Below, in pieces: positions 52,762 to 62,590 of a DNA stretch of 64,000 bases; the stretch's first letter is position 1; each line of letters starts with the position of its first letter. A model generated the notes under the pieces. It worked only from the letters and a program-made list of their open reading frames with translations, was not told the origin of the DNA and searched no databases. This stretch comes from Acidiferrimicrobium sp. IK (GTDB taxonomy: Bacteria; Actinomycetota; Acidimicrobiia; Acidimicrobiales; Palsa-688). The stretch is from assembly GCF_025499425.1 (NCBI RefSeq), contig NZ_JAIMCB010000005.1, positions 1 to 64,000 on the forward strand. The letters run 5' to 3'. A program made the position numbers and the translations under genes.

Positions 52762-54189
52762 ATGTCACATCCGTCCAGCGTCCCGGTCGAGGACCGGCGC
52801 GCGCCCGCCCCGGCGGCGGTGGGCATCGACATCGGCACCACCTCGGTGAAGGCCGTGGCCGTCGACCACACCGGCCGGGTCCTGCGCCGGGCCCGGATCC
52901 CCCATCGGCTGCTGACCCCGAGCGCGGACTGCCTGGAGCACGATCCTCGAGCGGCTTGGGTCGACGGCCCCCGCTCGGCGCTGGCCGCGGTGACCCCCGA
53001 AGGCCCTGAGTCGTGCCTGGCGGTGGCGGTGTCGGCCATGACCCCCTCGATGGCCGCGGTCGACAGGTCCGGGGTCCCCGTCGGGCCCGGCGTCCTCTAC
53101 GACGACGGGCGGGGCCGCAGCGCGACCGCCGGCGGGTCGGACCCGATGGCGTCGGGCGAGGCGGCCGCGCTCCTGGCGTGGTGCGCCAAGGAGACACCCG
53201 ACGCTGCGGCCTACTGGCCGGCGCAAGCGGTCGCCAACCGGGCGTTGGGCGGTCCCGCCACGCTCGACTACGCCAGCGCTTGCAGCACCGGCAGCCTCTT
53301 CGACGGGTCACGGTGGGACGCGGAGGTGTGCGCGGCGTCGGGGGTCGGCACCGACGTGTTGCCGTCGGTGGCCGTGTTCGGGACCCCGATCGGCACCGTC
53401 GACCCGGCGCTGTGGCCGGCGCCGGCAACCGCCGCCTCGGTGGCCCCACCGGTGCTCGGGGCGGGAGGCGTGGACGCCTTCTGCGAGCAGCTGGTGGCCG
53501 GCGCCGACGCCGCCGGCGACGTGCTGATCGTGTGCGGTTCGACGCTGGTGGTCTGGGCGGTCGTCGAAGGATGGCCCCAGCCGCCCGGGCTGTGGACGAT
53601 GCCCCACCTGAAGAGCGGAATGGCAATGGTCGGCGGTGCCAGCAACGCCGGCGGGCTTTTCCTCGACTGGGTGGACCGCCTGGTCGCGCCCTCCACCGGC
53701 GAGGCCCGTCCCGACGCGGTGCCGGTGTGGTGGCCCTACGTGCGCGGCGAGCGGGTCCCGCTCCACGACGCGCACCGCCGGGGCGCGCTGGGCGGCCTCG
53801 ACATCGCGGCCGGCCCCGCCGAGGTGCGCCGCGCGGCGCGGGAGGCGACGGCGTTCGCGGCGCGCCACATCCTCGATGTGGCGGGGATGGCACCCAGGCG
53901 GGTGGTGGTCACCGGTGGCGGCGTCAGGGACGGGGCGTGGATGCAGGCCCTAGCCGACGGCCTGGCGCTTCCGGTCGAGCCGGTCGGGGTTCCCGAAGGC
54001 GCGGCGCTCGGCGCCGCGTGGCTGGCCCGCATGGCCGCCGGCCTCGAGTCCTCGATCGACGACGCCGCCCGCTGGGCCTCCCGCGGTGTCGCCCACCAGC
54101 CGGACCGACGGTGGATCGGGCCCACCTCCGACCGTTACCAGCGGTACCGCAACGCCATCGTCGAGCCTGGAGAGCTGCGTGTCCGTTAG
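52762..54189 (+). CDS. FGGY-family carbohydrate kinase
   Basis: 475 residues: AAVGIDIGTTSVKAVAVDHTG is the N-terminal phosphate loop; DVLIVCGSTLVVWAV and VVVTGGGVRDGAWMQALADGLALPVEPVGVPEGAALGAAW form the C-terminal domain, with the catalytic Asp expected in the LYDDGRG region. Related to xylulokinase and gluconokinase. Head-to-head with the dehydrogenase-aldolase pair, so all three may serve one sugar. Confidence 0.83.
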   Translation: MSHPSSVPVEDRRAPAPAAVGIDIGTTSVKAVAVDHTGRVLRRARIPHRLLTPSADCLEHDPRAAWVDGPRSALAAVTPEGPESCLAVAVSAMTPSMAAVDRSGVPVGPGVLYDDGRGRSATAGGSDPMASGEAAALLAWCAKETPDAAAYWPAQAVANRALGGPATLDYASACSTGSLFDGSRWDAEVCAASGVGTDVLPSVAVFGTPIGTVDPALWPAPATAASVAPPVLGAGGVDAFCEQLVAGADAAGDVLIVCGSTLVVWAVVEGWPQPPGLWTMPHLKSGMAMVGGASNAGGLFLDWVDRLVAPSTGEARPDAVPVWWPYVRGERVPLHDAHRRGALGGLDIAAGPAEVRRAAREATAFAARHILDVAGMAPRRVVVTGGGVRDGAWMQALADGLALPVEPVGVPEGAALGAAWLARMAAGLESSIDDAARWASRGVAHQPDRRWIGPTSDRYQRYRNAIVEPGELRVR

Positions 54190-55498
54190 CCCGGCGGAGG
54201 CACCGGGCGGACCGCCGGTCATCGTCGTGGGCGCTGGCCTGGCCGGCCTGGCCTGCGCCCGGCGCCTGCACGCCGCGGGCCGCTCGTTCTTGGTCCTCGA
54301 GGGCTCCGACGGGCCGGGCGGCCGGGTCCGCACCGACGTGATCGACGGGTTCGTGTGCGACCGCGGCTTTCAGGTGCTGCCTTGCGCCTACCCCGAGGTC
54401 CGCGCCGTTCTGGACCTCGGCTCCCTCGACCTGCGGCCCTTCCTCCCCGGGGCCACGGTGCGCGCCGCCGGCGCTTGGCACACCCTCGCCGATCCCCGCC
54501 GCCGGCCCCGCTCCGCCCTGGCCGCGCTGACAGCGCCGGTCGGGTCGCTCCCCGACAAGCTGCGGGTGGCGAGGCTCGCTCTCGCGGCGGCCCGCTGGCC
54601 CGCCGACGGCCCCGCCGGCGGCGCCGACACCTCGACCCGCCAGTGGCTGAGATCCGAAGGGTTGAGCGAGCAGATCATCGCCACCATGCTCGGGCCGCTC
54701 CTCGCCGGCGTCCTGCTCGACCCGGCCCTCTCGACGTCCTCGAGCCAGGCCCGCTTCGTCTGGCGCAGCCTGGTTGCTGGAGGAGCCTCGGCTGGCAGCG
54801 CGGTCCCGGCCGCGGGGATGGGCGCCGTTCCGGCCCAGATCGCGGCGGGCCTGCCCGGAGGGTCATTGCGCTACTCGAGCCCGGTGCGGTCGGTGACCGG
54901 CGACAGCGTGACCCTCGCCGCTGGCACCGTCGTGCCGGCGGCAGCGGTCGTGGTGGCCACAGAAGGCCCCGCGGCGGCCGCCCTGCTGCCCGGCGTGGTC
55001 GACGATCCCGGCGGCCGGCCGGTGGGATGCGTGTGGTACGCCACCCCGACTCCGCCGATGCCGGCCGGCAGCGGCGCGCCGGCGACGACCGCCATCGCCC
55101 TCGATGGGGGACCGGGGCCGGTGAACAACCTGGCGGTGATGAGCACGGTGAACCCGAGCAGCGCGCCGCCAGGCCAAGGCCTCGTGGCCGCCTCGATCGT
55201 CGACCCGGACGTGATTCGCAACCGCAGCGACGAGGAGATCGACCGGGCCGCCCGGGCCCAGATGGCGTCGTGGTGGCGGGGCGGCCTGGAAGGATGGAGG
55301 GTGCTGCGGGTGGACCGGATCGCCCACGCCCAGCCGGCGCAGCCGCCGGGCACGTTCAGCACCGAGCCCCGCCGGCCGGTGCGCACCCGAGTTGGTGTCT
55401 ACGTGTGCGGCGACCACCGCGACAACGCGTCGATACAGGGGGCGCTGCTGTCGGGCCGGCGGGCCGCGGAGGCGGTGCTGGCCGACACCGTCGCCTGA
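54179..55498 (+). CDS. FAD-dependent oxidoreductase, protoporphyrinogen-oxidase/phytoene-desaturase-like
   Basis: 439 residues: VIVVGAGLAGLACARRL, LEGSDGPGGRVRTD and C-terminal VYVCGDHRDNASIQGALLSGRRAAEAV give the bipartite FAD site of the amine-oxidase family. GTG start overlaps the kinase stop by 11 bases with GGAGAG upstream. Substrate unknown; the sequence between about 140 and 330 is Ala/Gly/Pro-rich. Confidence 0.82.
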   Translation: MSVSPAEAPGGPPVIVVGAGLAGLACARRLHAAGRSFLVLEGSDGPGGRVRTDVIDGFVCDRGFQVLPCAYPEVRAVLDLGSLDLRPFLPGATVRAAGAWHTLADPRRRPRSALAALTAPVGSLPDKLRVARLALAAARWPADGPAGGADTSTRQWLRSEGLSEQIIATMLGPLLAGVLLDPALSTSSSQARFVWRSLVAGGASAGSAVPAAGMGAVPAQIAAGLPGGSLRYSSPVRSVTGDSVTLAAGTVVPAAAVVVATEGPAAAALLPGVVDDPGGRPVGCVWYATPTPPMPAGSGAPATTAIALDGGPGPVNNLAVMSTVNPSSAPPGQGLVAASIVDPDVIRNRSDEEIDRAARAQMASWWRGGLEGWRVLRVDRIAHAQPAQPPGTFSTEPRRPVRTRVGVYVCGDHRDNASIQGALLSGRRAAEAVLADTVA

Positions 55499-55506
55499 GC
55501 CTGCGC

Positions 55507-55740
55507 TCAGCCGACCTGATCGGCGTCGATGATCGACCCGGCGTCGCGCCCACTGGTAGTAGCGGCCTCGGCGGTGTCGGCCAGCTCCTGTTGCAGGCTG
55601 GCGATCTCGGCGTCGATCGGGGGGAGGTCGTCGTCTCTTCCCTGCACGCGGGCCCGCTCCCGCTGCTCCACCAGCTCCTCGAGCTGCAGCTCCAGCCCAA
55701 GTGCGTGATCGGCCTCTCGCGATGTCGTCATGATGTGCAT
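55507..55740 (-). CDS. small coiled-coil protein
   Basis: 77 residues, mostly one charged helix (ELQLEELVEQRERARVQGR ... IDAEIASLQQELADTAEAA). Starts ATG 55740 or three codons in. No family recognised. Confidence 0.5.
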   Translation of the reverse strand: MHIMTTSREADHALGLELQLEELVEQRERARVQGRDDDLPPIDAEIASLQQELADTAEAATTSGRDAGSIIDADQVG

Positions 55741-55889
55741 GTACCCGCTGCCGCGTCGCCCGCAACGTCCCGGCCGTGGCCGCGGCCGCGGCCGCGGTCA
55801 GGGTGCGGGGACGTGGGCGGCCGCGACCCTGACGGCGTGACGTCGGTGGCTGCCGCCCTGACGGCGGGGGATGTCGGTGTTCCGGTCGC
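55741..55889. other. intergenic region with a GGCCGC tract
   Basis: Holds a short run of GGCCGC repeats (about 55775-55800) and no gene. Confidence 0.4.
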
Positions 55890-56647
55890 TCAGGTGTAGG
55901 CGTCGAGCCCGAGGTGCACCGCCAGCCCGATCCCGGCCAGGGCGATCAGCAGCCGGAGCGGGCCGGGGGACACTCGGCGGACCACCCGAGGCCCCATCCA
56001 GCCGCCGGCGAACAGGCCGGCCGCCAAGGGCACCACGGCTTCCCAATGGACCGGGCCGAACGCCACGAACGCCACCGCGGCCACCGCGTTGGCCCCCCGA
56101 GGAGGACGTTCTTGGCGGCGTTGCTGCGCGGCAGCGGTTCTCCGGTCCCGGCCATCAGCAGGGCCAGCATCATCACGCCCGCGGCGGCGCCGAAGTAGCC
56201 GCCGTAGGTGGCGACCACGAAAGTCGCGGCGTCGAGGAGCCGGCTGTCGGTCGAGGGGTGGGGGAGGGGCAGGTCCTCCGCCAGCGCCCGGGGTCGTATC
56301 AAAACCCCGAGCGACGCGGCCCCGATCAGCCACGGCACCACCAAAGCGAATGACCCGGCCGGGGCGAGGAGCAGCAGCAGCCCGCCGGTCGCGCCGCCGG
56401 CGATGGACACCGCCGCCAGCCGGCGGATCCGTAGCCGCTGGCCGGCAAGCTCCGGGCGCGAGCCGAGGACCGACCCCGAGCTTTGTGCCACCAGCGCCAC
56501 GGTGTTGGTGACATTGGCCGCGACCGGCGTCAACCCGACGCCGAGCAGCGCCGGGTAGGTGACCAGAGATGACAGTCCGGCGATGCTGCCCGACAGGCCG
56601 CCGCCGACGCCGGCCACGGCGAGGAGCACTAGATGCAGGCTCGACAA
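55890..56647 (-). pseudogene. TauE/SafE-family permease gene with one-base frameshift
   Basis: The N-terminal 190 codons encode helices and motifs of sulfite/organosulfur exporters (GGLSGSIAGLSSLVTYPALLGVGLTPVAANVTNTVAL; YGGYFGAAAGVMMLALL; NAAKNVLLGG). The reading then continues in another frame as ANAVAAVAFVAFGPVHWEAVVPLAAGLFAGGWMGPRVVRRV to the true end. Seven Gs instead of six near 56095-56100 would fuse the halves into ~252 residues, normal for the family. Likely an assembly dropout in a G-run, but a real lesion is possible. Confidence 0.8.
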
Positions 56648-56652
56648 GCGGG

Positions 56653-57189
56653 CTACCGACGTCCGTCAGGGCGAAGCGGCCGTCCCATCAGCAAAGAGTC
56701 CCACAGCTGGCCGTCGCGCCGGCGGTAGTGGGCCACCTTGCGGCCCTCCTCGACGAACCCGGCGCTCCTGTACAGCCCGATGGCCGGCCCGTTGTCCGGC
56801 CAGACTTCGAGAGCCACCTTGTGGGCGCCAGCCCGGGCCGCCCACTCGATGGCCGACGCGAGCAGGGCCCGGCCGGTCCCCCGACCCCGCCACGACTCCA
56901 AGATCGCCATGCCGATGTCGGCGACCCCGTAGCCGGCCACCTGTACGGAGATGAACCCGACGATGTCCGCGGTATCCGCCGACTGGGCGTCGGCGACGAG
57001 CAGCTCGGCGGCCGCCGACGACAGCATGTCAGCGAAACGCCGGCGGCGCTCCTCTCGGTCGAAGGGCACCTCGGCACCCAGCCAGCGGCCCTCAGCGGCG
57101 ACGGCCCACAGCACGTCGACGAGCGCGTCGAGGTCGCTGCTGACCGCGGGGCGGATCACGGTGCTGGTCGGCGGAGGGGCATCGGGCAC
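56653..57189 (-). CDS. GNAT-family N-acetyltransferase
   Basis: 178 residues: VIRPAVSSDLDAL start, ADIGMAILESWRGRGTGRALLASAIEWA (acetyl-CoA Q/RxxGxG/A motif) and HKVALEVWPDNGPAIGLYRSAGFVEEGRKVAHY. Substrate not predictable. Five bases before the TauE gene on the same strand. Confidence 0.85.
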   Translation of the reverse strand: MPDAPPPTSTVIRPAVSSDLDALVDVLWAVAAEGRWLGAEVPFDREERRRRFADMLSSAAAELLVADAQSADTADIVGFISVQVAGYGVADIGMAILESWRGRGTGRALLASAIEWAARAGAHKVALEVWPDNGPAIGLYRSAGFVEEGRKVAHYRRRDGQLWDSLLMGRPLRPDGRR

Positions 57190-57344
57190 CCGCCGATTGT
57201 CCCCGCTTCGCGCCCGGTTGCGGCGGCCATTCCCGCAGGGCTCGTCCGAGCAGGGCCGCGCCGGGTAGCTTGCGCAGCCATGCCGCCCGCCATCTCGCGC
57301 CGCCTTGCTCGACCCGTCCGGGGGGCCGACCTTTGCGGCTCTTG

Positions 57345-57923
57345 ATGTTGGCCGCGCCCGGCGCCGGCAAGGGCACCCAGGCCGACCGCCTGGCCGCCAG
57401 ATACGGCATCGAGCACATCGCGAGCGGCGAGATCCTCCGCGCCGAGGTGGCCGCCGCCACCGCGGTGGGCGAGAAGGCCAAGGACTACCTCGACCGGGGC
57501 GACTTGGTGCCCGACGACCTGCTGCTCGACATCATCGCCGGCCGGGTGCTGACCGCTGCGCTCGCTGGCGGCTACGTCCTCGACGGGTTCCCCCGCACGC
57601 TGGCCCAGGCCGAAGCCGCGCACCGGTTGGCCGTGGAGCTCGACGGCGTCACCCTGCAGGCGGTCCTCCACTTGGAGGTCGGCGCCGACGAGCTGCGTAG
57701 CCGCCTGCGGGCCCGGGCGTCGAGAGAAGGCCGCCCCGACGACACCGAGGCGACCATCGAGCACCGCCTGGAGGTCTTCGCCAGCCAGACCGAGCCGTTG
57801 CTCGAGTACTACCGCAGCCGCGAGATCCTCCACACCATCGACGGGGAGCGCCAGCCCGACGAGGTCACCGCCGAGATCGTGGCGCTGCTCGACTCCCTCG
57901 GGCTGGGTCTCGGGCTCGGCTGA
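57345..57923 (+). CDS. adk: adenylate kinase
   Basis: 192 residues: P-loop [45 protein letters not shown] and [25 protein letters not shown], a short-lid form as in actinobacteria. Balances AMP, ADP and ATP. ATG 57345 follows an in-frame TTG that is also possible. It is not in a ribosomal-protein/secY cluster, so this may be a second adenylate-kinase-like gene. Confidence 0.82.
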   Translation: MLAAPGAGKGTQADRLAARYGIEHIASGEILRAEVAAATAVGEKAKDYLDRGDLVPDDLLLDIIAGRVLTAALAGGYVLDGFPRTLAQAEAAHRLAVELDGVTLQAVLHLEVGADELRSRLRARASREGRPDDTEATIEHRLEVFASQTEPLLEYYRSREILHTIDGERQPDEVTAEIVALLDSLGLGLGLG

Positions 57924-58002
57924 CCGGCGAGGCGCCGCGCCGGGGCTTGGCGGCGGGCTTGGCTGGGCCAGACCCGGGGGCGGTCAGCCCTGCCTAGGGC
58001 GC

Positions 58003-59613
58003 CTACTTGGGTCTGAGCACCACGGCCCCGTCGGGCTCCAGCTCGATGACGCCCTCCGCGGTGTGGCCCTCGCCAGCACCGGAGGTCTCGACCTCGACGT
58101 CCCAGCGCCCGGGGGGCAGGGGGACCGGCCCGCCGGCGCCGGAGAAGTCGACCAGCACGACTCGCCGGTCGTCGGGCCGGGCGGAGCGGACCCATCCGAG
58201 CACCCCTTCCGGCGTCTCCAGCCACTCGAAGTCGCCTCCGGTCAACGCCGGAGACGCCCGCCGGACCGCCAAAAGCCGGCGGTAGAGGTGGAGGATCGAC
58301 GCCGGGTCGTCGCGCTGCGCGGCCACGTTGCGGGCCCCGCCGGCATCGGGCGGCCAGGGCAGCCACGGTTCGGGTCCGGGCGACCAACCGTGGGCGGCGG
58401 TGGCGTCCCATGGCAGAGGCGCACGGCACCCGTCCCGGCCGCCAGGATCGACCTGGCGCTCCAGGGGAACCACCGCGTCCTCGAGGCCCAGCTCCTCGCC
58501 GGCGTAGACGAACGGCGTGCCTCGAAGGGTGAGCAGCACCACCGCCGCCGCCCGGGCCCGGGACTCGCTGCCATAGCGGGTCCGGTGGCGGCGGTTGTCG
58601 TGGTTGGACAGCACCCATGTGGGCCACGCGCCGATGGGGTCGAGGTTGGCGACCACCGCGTCGATGCAGGCCCGCCAGGCGCCGGCGTCCCAGGGCGCGA
58701 ACAGGGGCGGGAAGTTGAACGACAGGTGCAGTTCGGGGTTGGCGTCGGTGCCGTAGTAGGTCGCGACCTGCGCGGTGGTCGGCAGGTACACCTCGCCGAC
58801 CATCATCCTCGCCGGCGGGTCGGGCCACCCGTCGACGACCTTGCGCAGCTCGCGGATCACCTCGTGGGTCTCAGGCCGGTCGTTGGTGCCCGACGGAGGC
58901 TGGTCGGCGTCTGGGATGTCGGCCAGGTCGGGGTCCTTGCCGATCCCTTGGACCACGTCGACGCGAAACCCGTCCACGCCCCGCGCCATCCAGAACCTGA
59001 GGGTGTCGGCCATCGCGGCGCGCACCTCCGGGTTGGCCCAGTTGAGGTCGGGCTGCTCGGGCAGGAACATGTGCAGGTACCACTGTCCGCTATCGGGGTC
59101 CCACGTCCACGCCGGCGGCCGCTCGGACTGGCCGACCCCGGTGAACGCCTGCTGCCAGTTGTTGGGGAGGCGCCCGGGGCTGCCGGGAGGTCCGTGCCCG
59201 CCGGCGGAGTCGGGACGGTCGTCGCGCCACCAATACCAGTCGCGCTTTGGGTCTTGACGCGAGGAGCGGCTGCTCACGAACCACCGGTGGCGGTCGCTGC
59301 TGTGGTTGGGCACCCAGTCGACGAGGACCTTCAGGTCCCGGGCGTGGGCCTCTTGGACCACACGGTCGAAGTCTTCGATGGTCCCGAAGAGGGGGTCGAC
59401 GTCGCAGTAGTCGGCCACGTCGTAGCCGAAATCGGCCATCGGTGAGCGGTAGAACGGCGACAGCCAGATCGCTCCCGCTCCCAACCATGCCACGTGGTCG
59501 AGGTGCCGGCGGATCCCCTCCAAGTCGCCCACGCCGTCGCCGTCGGTGTCGCAGAACGACCTGGGGTAGATCTGGTAGGCGACGACGTCACGCCACCACT
59601 GGGCGCCGGTCAC
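58003..59613 (-). CDS. GH13 alpha-glucosidase/amylase-type enzyme
   Basis: 536 residues: conserved GH13 regions are clear: [21 protein letters not shown] (nucleophile Asp), MMVGEVYL (acid/base Glu) and VLSNHDNRR. The N-terminus ([29 protein letters not shown]) is that of oligo-1,6-glucosidase/trehalose-type enzymes. Cytosolic, acting on alpha-glucosides or trehalose-related sugars. GTG 59613 is used because the upstream gene ends at 59624. Confidence 0.88.
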   Translation of the reverse strand: MTGAQWWRDVVAYQIYPRSFCDTDGDGVGDLEGIRRHLDHVAWLGAGAIWLSPFYRSPMADFGYDVADYCDVDPLFGTIEDFDRVVQEAHARDLKVLVDWVPNHSSDRHRWFVSSRSSRQDPKRDWYWWRDDRPDSAGGHGPPGSPGRLPNNWQQAFTGVGQSERPPAWTWDPDSGQWYLHMFLPEQPDLNWANPEVRAAMADTLRFWMARGVDGFRVDVVQGIGKDPDLADIPDADQPPSGTNDRPETHEVIRELRKVVDGWPDPPARMMVGEVYLPTTAQVATYYGTDANPELHLSFNFPPLFAPWDAGAWRACIDAVVANLDPIGAWPTWVLSNHDNRRHRTRYGSESRARAAAVVLLTLRGTPFVYAGEELGLEDAVVPLERQVDPGGRDGCRAPLPWDATAAHGWSPGPEPWLPWPPDAGGARNVAAQRDDPASILHLYRRLLAVRRASPALTGGDFEWLETPEGVLGWVRSARPDDRRVVLVDFSGAGGPVPLPPGRWDVEVETSGAGEGHTAEGVIELEPDGAVVLRPK

Positions 59614-59623
59614 AGCGACAGGG

Positions 59624-59860
59624 TCACTCGCCCTCGGACCCCTCCCGGGGTCGCAGGTCGACCCGAAGGGTGAGGATCCCGTCCTCGAGCGAGGCGGTGG
59701 CGTCGCCAATCATGGCGTAGTCCATGAAGTCCACCCGGGCCTGATCCACGAACCGTTTGCGCTCCGGGCCCTCGACGGGCGGGATGCCCCGTTGGCGCAC
59801 CGCCTTGGCCCGGGCCTGGAACCGTTTGAGCATGGCGTCGACATCGAGCTCGCCAGACAT
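59624..59860 (-). CDS. conserved small protein, 78 aa
   Basis: MSGELDVDAMLKRFQARAKAVRQRGIPPVEGPERKRFVDQARVDFMDYAMIGDA then a beta-rich end (ASLEDGILTLRVDLRP). AAGGTG precedes the ATG. Coupled with the glucosidase gene ten bases on. Of a type common in uncultured actinobacteria, but I know no function. Confidence 0.6.
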   Translation of the reverse strand: MSGELDVDAMLKRFQARAKAVRQRGIPPVEGPERKRFVDQARVDFMDYAMIGDATASLEDGILTLRVDLRPREGSEGE

Positions 59861-60014
59861 GACGGTCACCTTAGGGCAGCGGGACCCCGCCGCCCAGCGG
59901 GCGCGGAGGACCGTGCGGTGGGCCGCTCCGCCCGGTGCTGCCAGCCACCTGCACAACGGCGGGCAGCGATACACTGCACTGTCCACCGCACGTCTCGAGG
60001 ACTTGGAGCACCGC

Positions 60015-60197
60015 GTGAAAAAGGGACGGCATCGGCGTTTCGAAGAGGCACGGGCCCTGAAGCGCTCAACAGAAGAGTTCGTGGAGCCCTGCGCCGAGTG
60101 CGGCGCGGTGCCCGGTGCGGACCATGCCTCCTGGTGCCTCGCCACCGAGGAGCTCGACGAGGAGCTGAGCGAGAGCGAGTCCTTCCGGGCCCAGTAG
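60015..60197 (+). CDS. small cysteine-containing protein, 60 aa
   Basis: GTG start with GGAG upstream. A basic N-terminus (KKGRHRRFEEARALKRS) precedes CAECGAVPGADHASWC, a possible Zn knuckle, and an acidic tail (EELDEELSESES). A -10-like TACACT lies about 40 bases upstream. Divergent from the 78-aa gene. No function known. Confidence 0.5.
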   Translation: MKKGRHRRFEEARALKRSTEEFVEPCAECGAVPGADHASWCLATEELDEELSESESFRAQ

Positions 60198-60300
60198 CCC
60201 GGAAGGCCCAGCAGCCCCCCCGTCTAGCGCCCGCTTCGCAGCTAGGAACCCTCGGAGCTAGCAGCCCGCAGGGCCGGTACCGTGAGGGGACCGCGGCGGG

Positions 60301-61119
60301 TCATCCCGGTGGCGTCGGGCGGGCTTTCAGCGCGGGGTGCGGCAGCGGGGTAGACCCCGACGCCCGCCCGCGGAGGTAGCCGGCGAGCATCTCGTAGACG
60401 CCGGGCCCGACGAGGGCCACCAGCTCGCCGCCCATCTCGAGGTACACCGGCCGGCGGCCGACGAACGCCTCGGGGGCCTCGGTGCACCACCAGTGGAACT
60501 CTTGGCCGCCGTCGCCCCAGTGGGTGCGGTCCCATTGGGTGACGGTGGTGGTCACGTGCCCGTTGGCGCCGACGCTGTCCTCCCGCCGCAGCGGCAGCTG
60601 CCAGCACACGTCTGGTTTGAGCTCGAGCGGGAGGCGGCCGGTTTCCACCGCGGCCCGGTGCAGCGCGCACCCGGGACCCCCCTCGAACCCCGGGCGGTTG
60701 AGGAAGATGCACGCGTCGTCGACCAGCCTGGTGACCCGGGTCCCGTCGGTCTCGGTGTGGATGATGCCCTGGCGGCCGTTGGCCTTGAACTGCCACTGTG
60801 CCGCGGTGAGGGTCCTCGCCGCGGCTCGGACCCGCCGGACGTCGCCGTCCCCGGTGAAGTGAGCGCCGTAGGAGCAGCAGCCCTGCACCAGCTCCGGTGC
60901 CGGCCCGGTGAGCACGCCCTGGCAGCCGGCGCCGAAGATGCAGGTCCACGACGACAGCAAGAAGGTGACGTCGAACACCCAGGTCCGGTCCTCGTCGGGG
61001 TCCTCGAAGCTGACCCACTCGTGAGCGTCGGACGGAGCGTCAGGAGCTGTCACCGCGGCGGCGGGCGCGCCGGGCGCCGAAGGGGTCCTGCCGGCGGCGG
61101 CCGGGCGGCGCGGCGCCAT
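60301..61119 (-). CDS. cysteine-rich protein, YkgJ/DUF3109-like
   Basis: 272 residues with clustered cysteines: SSWTCIFGAGCQG, GCCSYGAHF, ACIFLNRPGFEGGPGCALHRAAVETGR and KPDVCWQLPL. The CIFL...GCALH...KP..C spacing recalls DUF3109/YkgJ metal-binding proteins. The ATG overlaps the M20 peptidase stop (TGATG), so they are co-expressed. Function unknown; an Fe-S or zinc protein is likely. Confidence 0.6.
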   Translation of the reverse strand: MAPRRPAAAGRTPSAPGAPAAAVTAPDAPSDAHEWVSFEDPDEDRTWVFDVTFLLSSWTCIFGAGCQGVLTGPAPELVQGCCSYGAHFTGDGDVRRVRAAARTLTAAQWQFKANGRQGIIHTETDGTRVTRLVDDACIFLNRPGFEGGPGCALHRAAVETGRLPLELKPDVCWQLPLRREDSVGANGHVTTTVTQWDRTHWGDGGQEFHWWCTEAPEAFVGRRPVYLEMGGELVALVGPGVYEMLAGYLRGRASGSTPLPHPALKARPTPPG

Positions 61120-62531
61120 CAGCGGCCCGTCCCACCGGCGCCGGTGCCCCCGAGCTCGAGGAGCAGCTCCCCGGCCGCGAGCAGTCCCTTCCAGAACTGG
61201 TCCATCACCATCCGCTCGTTGGGCGCGTGGATCCGGTCGTCGGGCAGCCCGACCCCGAGGAACAGCACCGGCGCCCCGAGGACCCGGCCCAGGGCCTCTT
61301 CCGGACCGCTGCCGCCTTCCCTGGTGTAGAGCGGCGGCGCGCCCCACACCTTCTCGATGGCCCGGGCCAACGCGCCCATCGCCGGGTGGTCCACCGGCGT
61401 CAGGGCGGGGGCGACGCCACCCTCGGGAGTGACGGTGGCGGTGACCCCGGGAGGCAGGTGGCCGCGCAGCCAATCGCCGAACGCCGCGGTCACCGACTCG
61501 GGATCCTGGTCCGGGACCAGGCGAAGCGCCACCTTGAAGCCGGCGAGGGCCGGGACGATGGTCTTTATCCCAGGACCGCCGTACCCGCTGTGGATGCCGA
61601 CCACCTCCGCGGTCGGGCGAACCCCGACGCGCTCGAGGGGGCTGTAACCGTCTTCGCCGGGTAGGGCGCTGACCCCGGCGGCCGCCGCCTTGAACTCTGC
61701 CTCGTCGAAGGGCTGCGCGTCCATCGATGCCTGCTCGACGGGAGACAGGGGCCGGACCTTGTCGTAGAAGCCCGGGATGGTCACTCGCCCCGCGCCGTCA
61801 TGGAGCGCGGCCACCAGCTCCGCCGCCGCACGCGCCGCGTTGGGCACGGTGCCACCCCACATGCCCGAGTGCAGGTCGCGCTCCGCGGTGCGCAAGGCGA
61901 CGTCGAAGGCGACCAACCCGCGCATGCTCACGGTGGCCGACGGGACGTCCGGGGCGATCATCCCGGTGTCGGACACCACGATGACGTCGCAGCCGAGCAG
62001 ATCCGCCTTGGTGTGCAGGAGCGTCTCGAAGTTGGGGCTGCCGACCTCCTCCTCGCCCTCGACGAGAAACTTGAGGTTGACGGGGAGGGCTCCGCCGGCG
62101 GCCAGGAGACCCCGGGCGGCCTCGATCTGGTAGAGCGTCTGGCCTTTGTCATCGATGGCTCCTCGCGCCTTGCACTCCCCGTCGACGATCACCGGCGTGA
62201 AGGGGGGCGACACCCAGTCCTCGAGGGGATCCACCGGCTGGACGTCGTGGTGGCCGTAGACGAGGACGGTCGGCGCGCCCGGCCCGGCGCGGAGCCAGTC
62301 GGCGTACACCGACGGGTGGCCCGGCGCGTCCGCGGTGCCGGTCTCGAGGAGCTGGACGTGCTCGAGGCCCGCGGCGCGCATCTGCTCGACGGCGAACGCC
62401 GCCGACGCTCTGACGTCGTCCTTGCGCTCGGGGTCAGCGGAGATCGACGGTATGCGCAGCCAGTCGAAGAGGGTCTCGACGATGCGGTCGCGATGCTCGT
62501 CGACGTAGGCGGCGAGGGTGAGGTCAGCCAT
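61119..62531 (-). CDS. M20-family dipeptidase
   Basis: 470 residues. Zinc ligands: VLVYGHHDVQP, ARGAIDDKGQ, EGEEEVGS and a late His in DDRIHAPNERM; DLHSGMWGG lies in the lid domain. It hydrolyses dipeptides or acylated amino acids in the cytoplasm. Transcribed with the Cys-rich gene; divergent from the TAP-like hydrolase gene. Confidence 0.9.
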   Translation of the reverse strand: MADLTLAAYVDEHRDRIVETLFDWLRIPSISADPERKDDVRASAAFAVEQMRAAGLEHVQLLETGTADAPGHPSVYADWLRAGPGAPTVLVYGHHDVQPVDPLEDWVSPPFTPVIVDGECKARGAIDDKGQTLYQIEAARGLLAAGGALPVNLKFLVEGEEEVGSPNFETLLHTKADLLGCDVIVVSDTGMIAPDVPSATVSMRGLVAFDVALRTAERDLHSGMWGGTVPNAARAAAELVAALHDGAGRVTIPGFYDKVRPLSPVEQASMDAQPFDEAEFKAAAAGVSALPGEDGYSPLERVGVRPTAEVVGIHSGYGGPGIKTIVPALAGFKVALRLVPDQDPESVTAAFGDWLRGHLPPGVTATVTPEGGVAPALTPVDHPAMGALARAIEKVWGAPPLYTREGGSGPEEALGRVLGAPVLFLGVGLPDDRIHAPNERMVMDQFWKGLLAAGELLLELGGTGAGGTGR

Positions 62532-62584
62532 TGGTGCACCGTAGCGAGTCGCGGGGCCGTCGCCGGCTCGCATGGGCCACCCGG

Positions 62585-62590
62585 TAGGGT
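62585..62590 (+). promoter_or_regulatory. -10 element of a leaderless promoter
   Basis: TAGGGT ends seven bases before the GTG start of the TAP-like hydrolase gene. Confidence 0.4.

Noticed and set aside
55770-55802. GGCCGC repeats as CRISPR or regulatory array
   Set aside because: Short simple-sequence run without spacers; no CRISPR array or cas gene is visible anywhere in the window.
60242-61018. 258-codon minus-strand frame beside the Cys-rich gene
   Set aside because: Arg/Gly-rich shadow in another frame of the same region.
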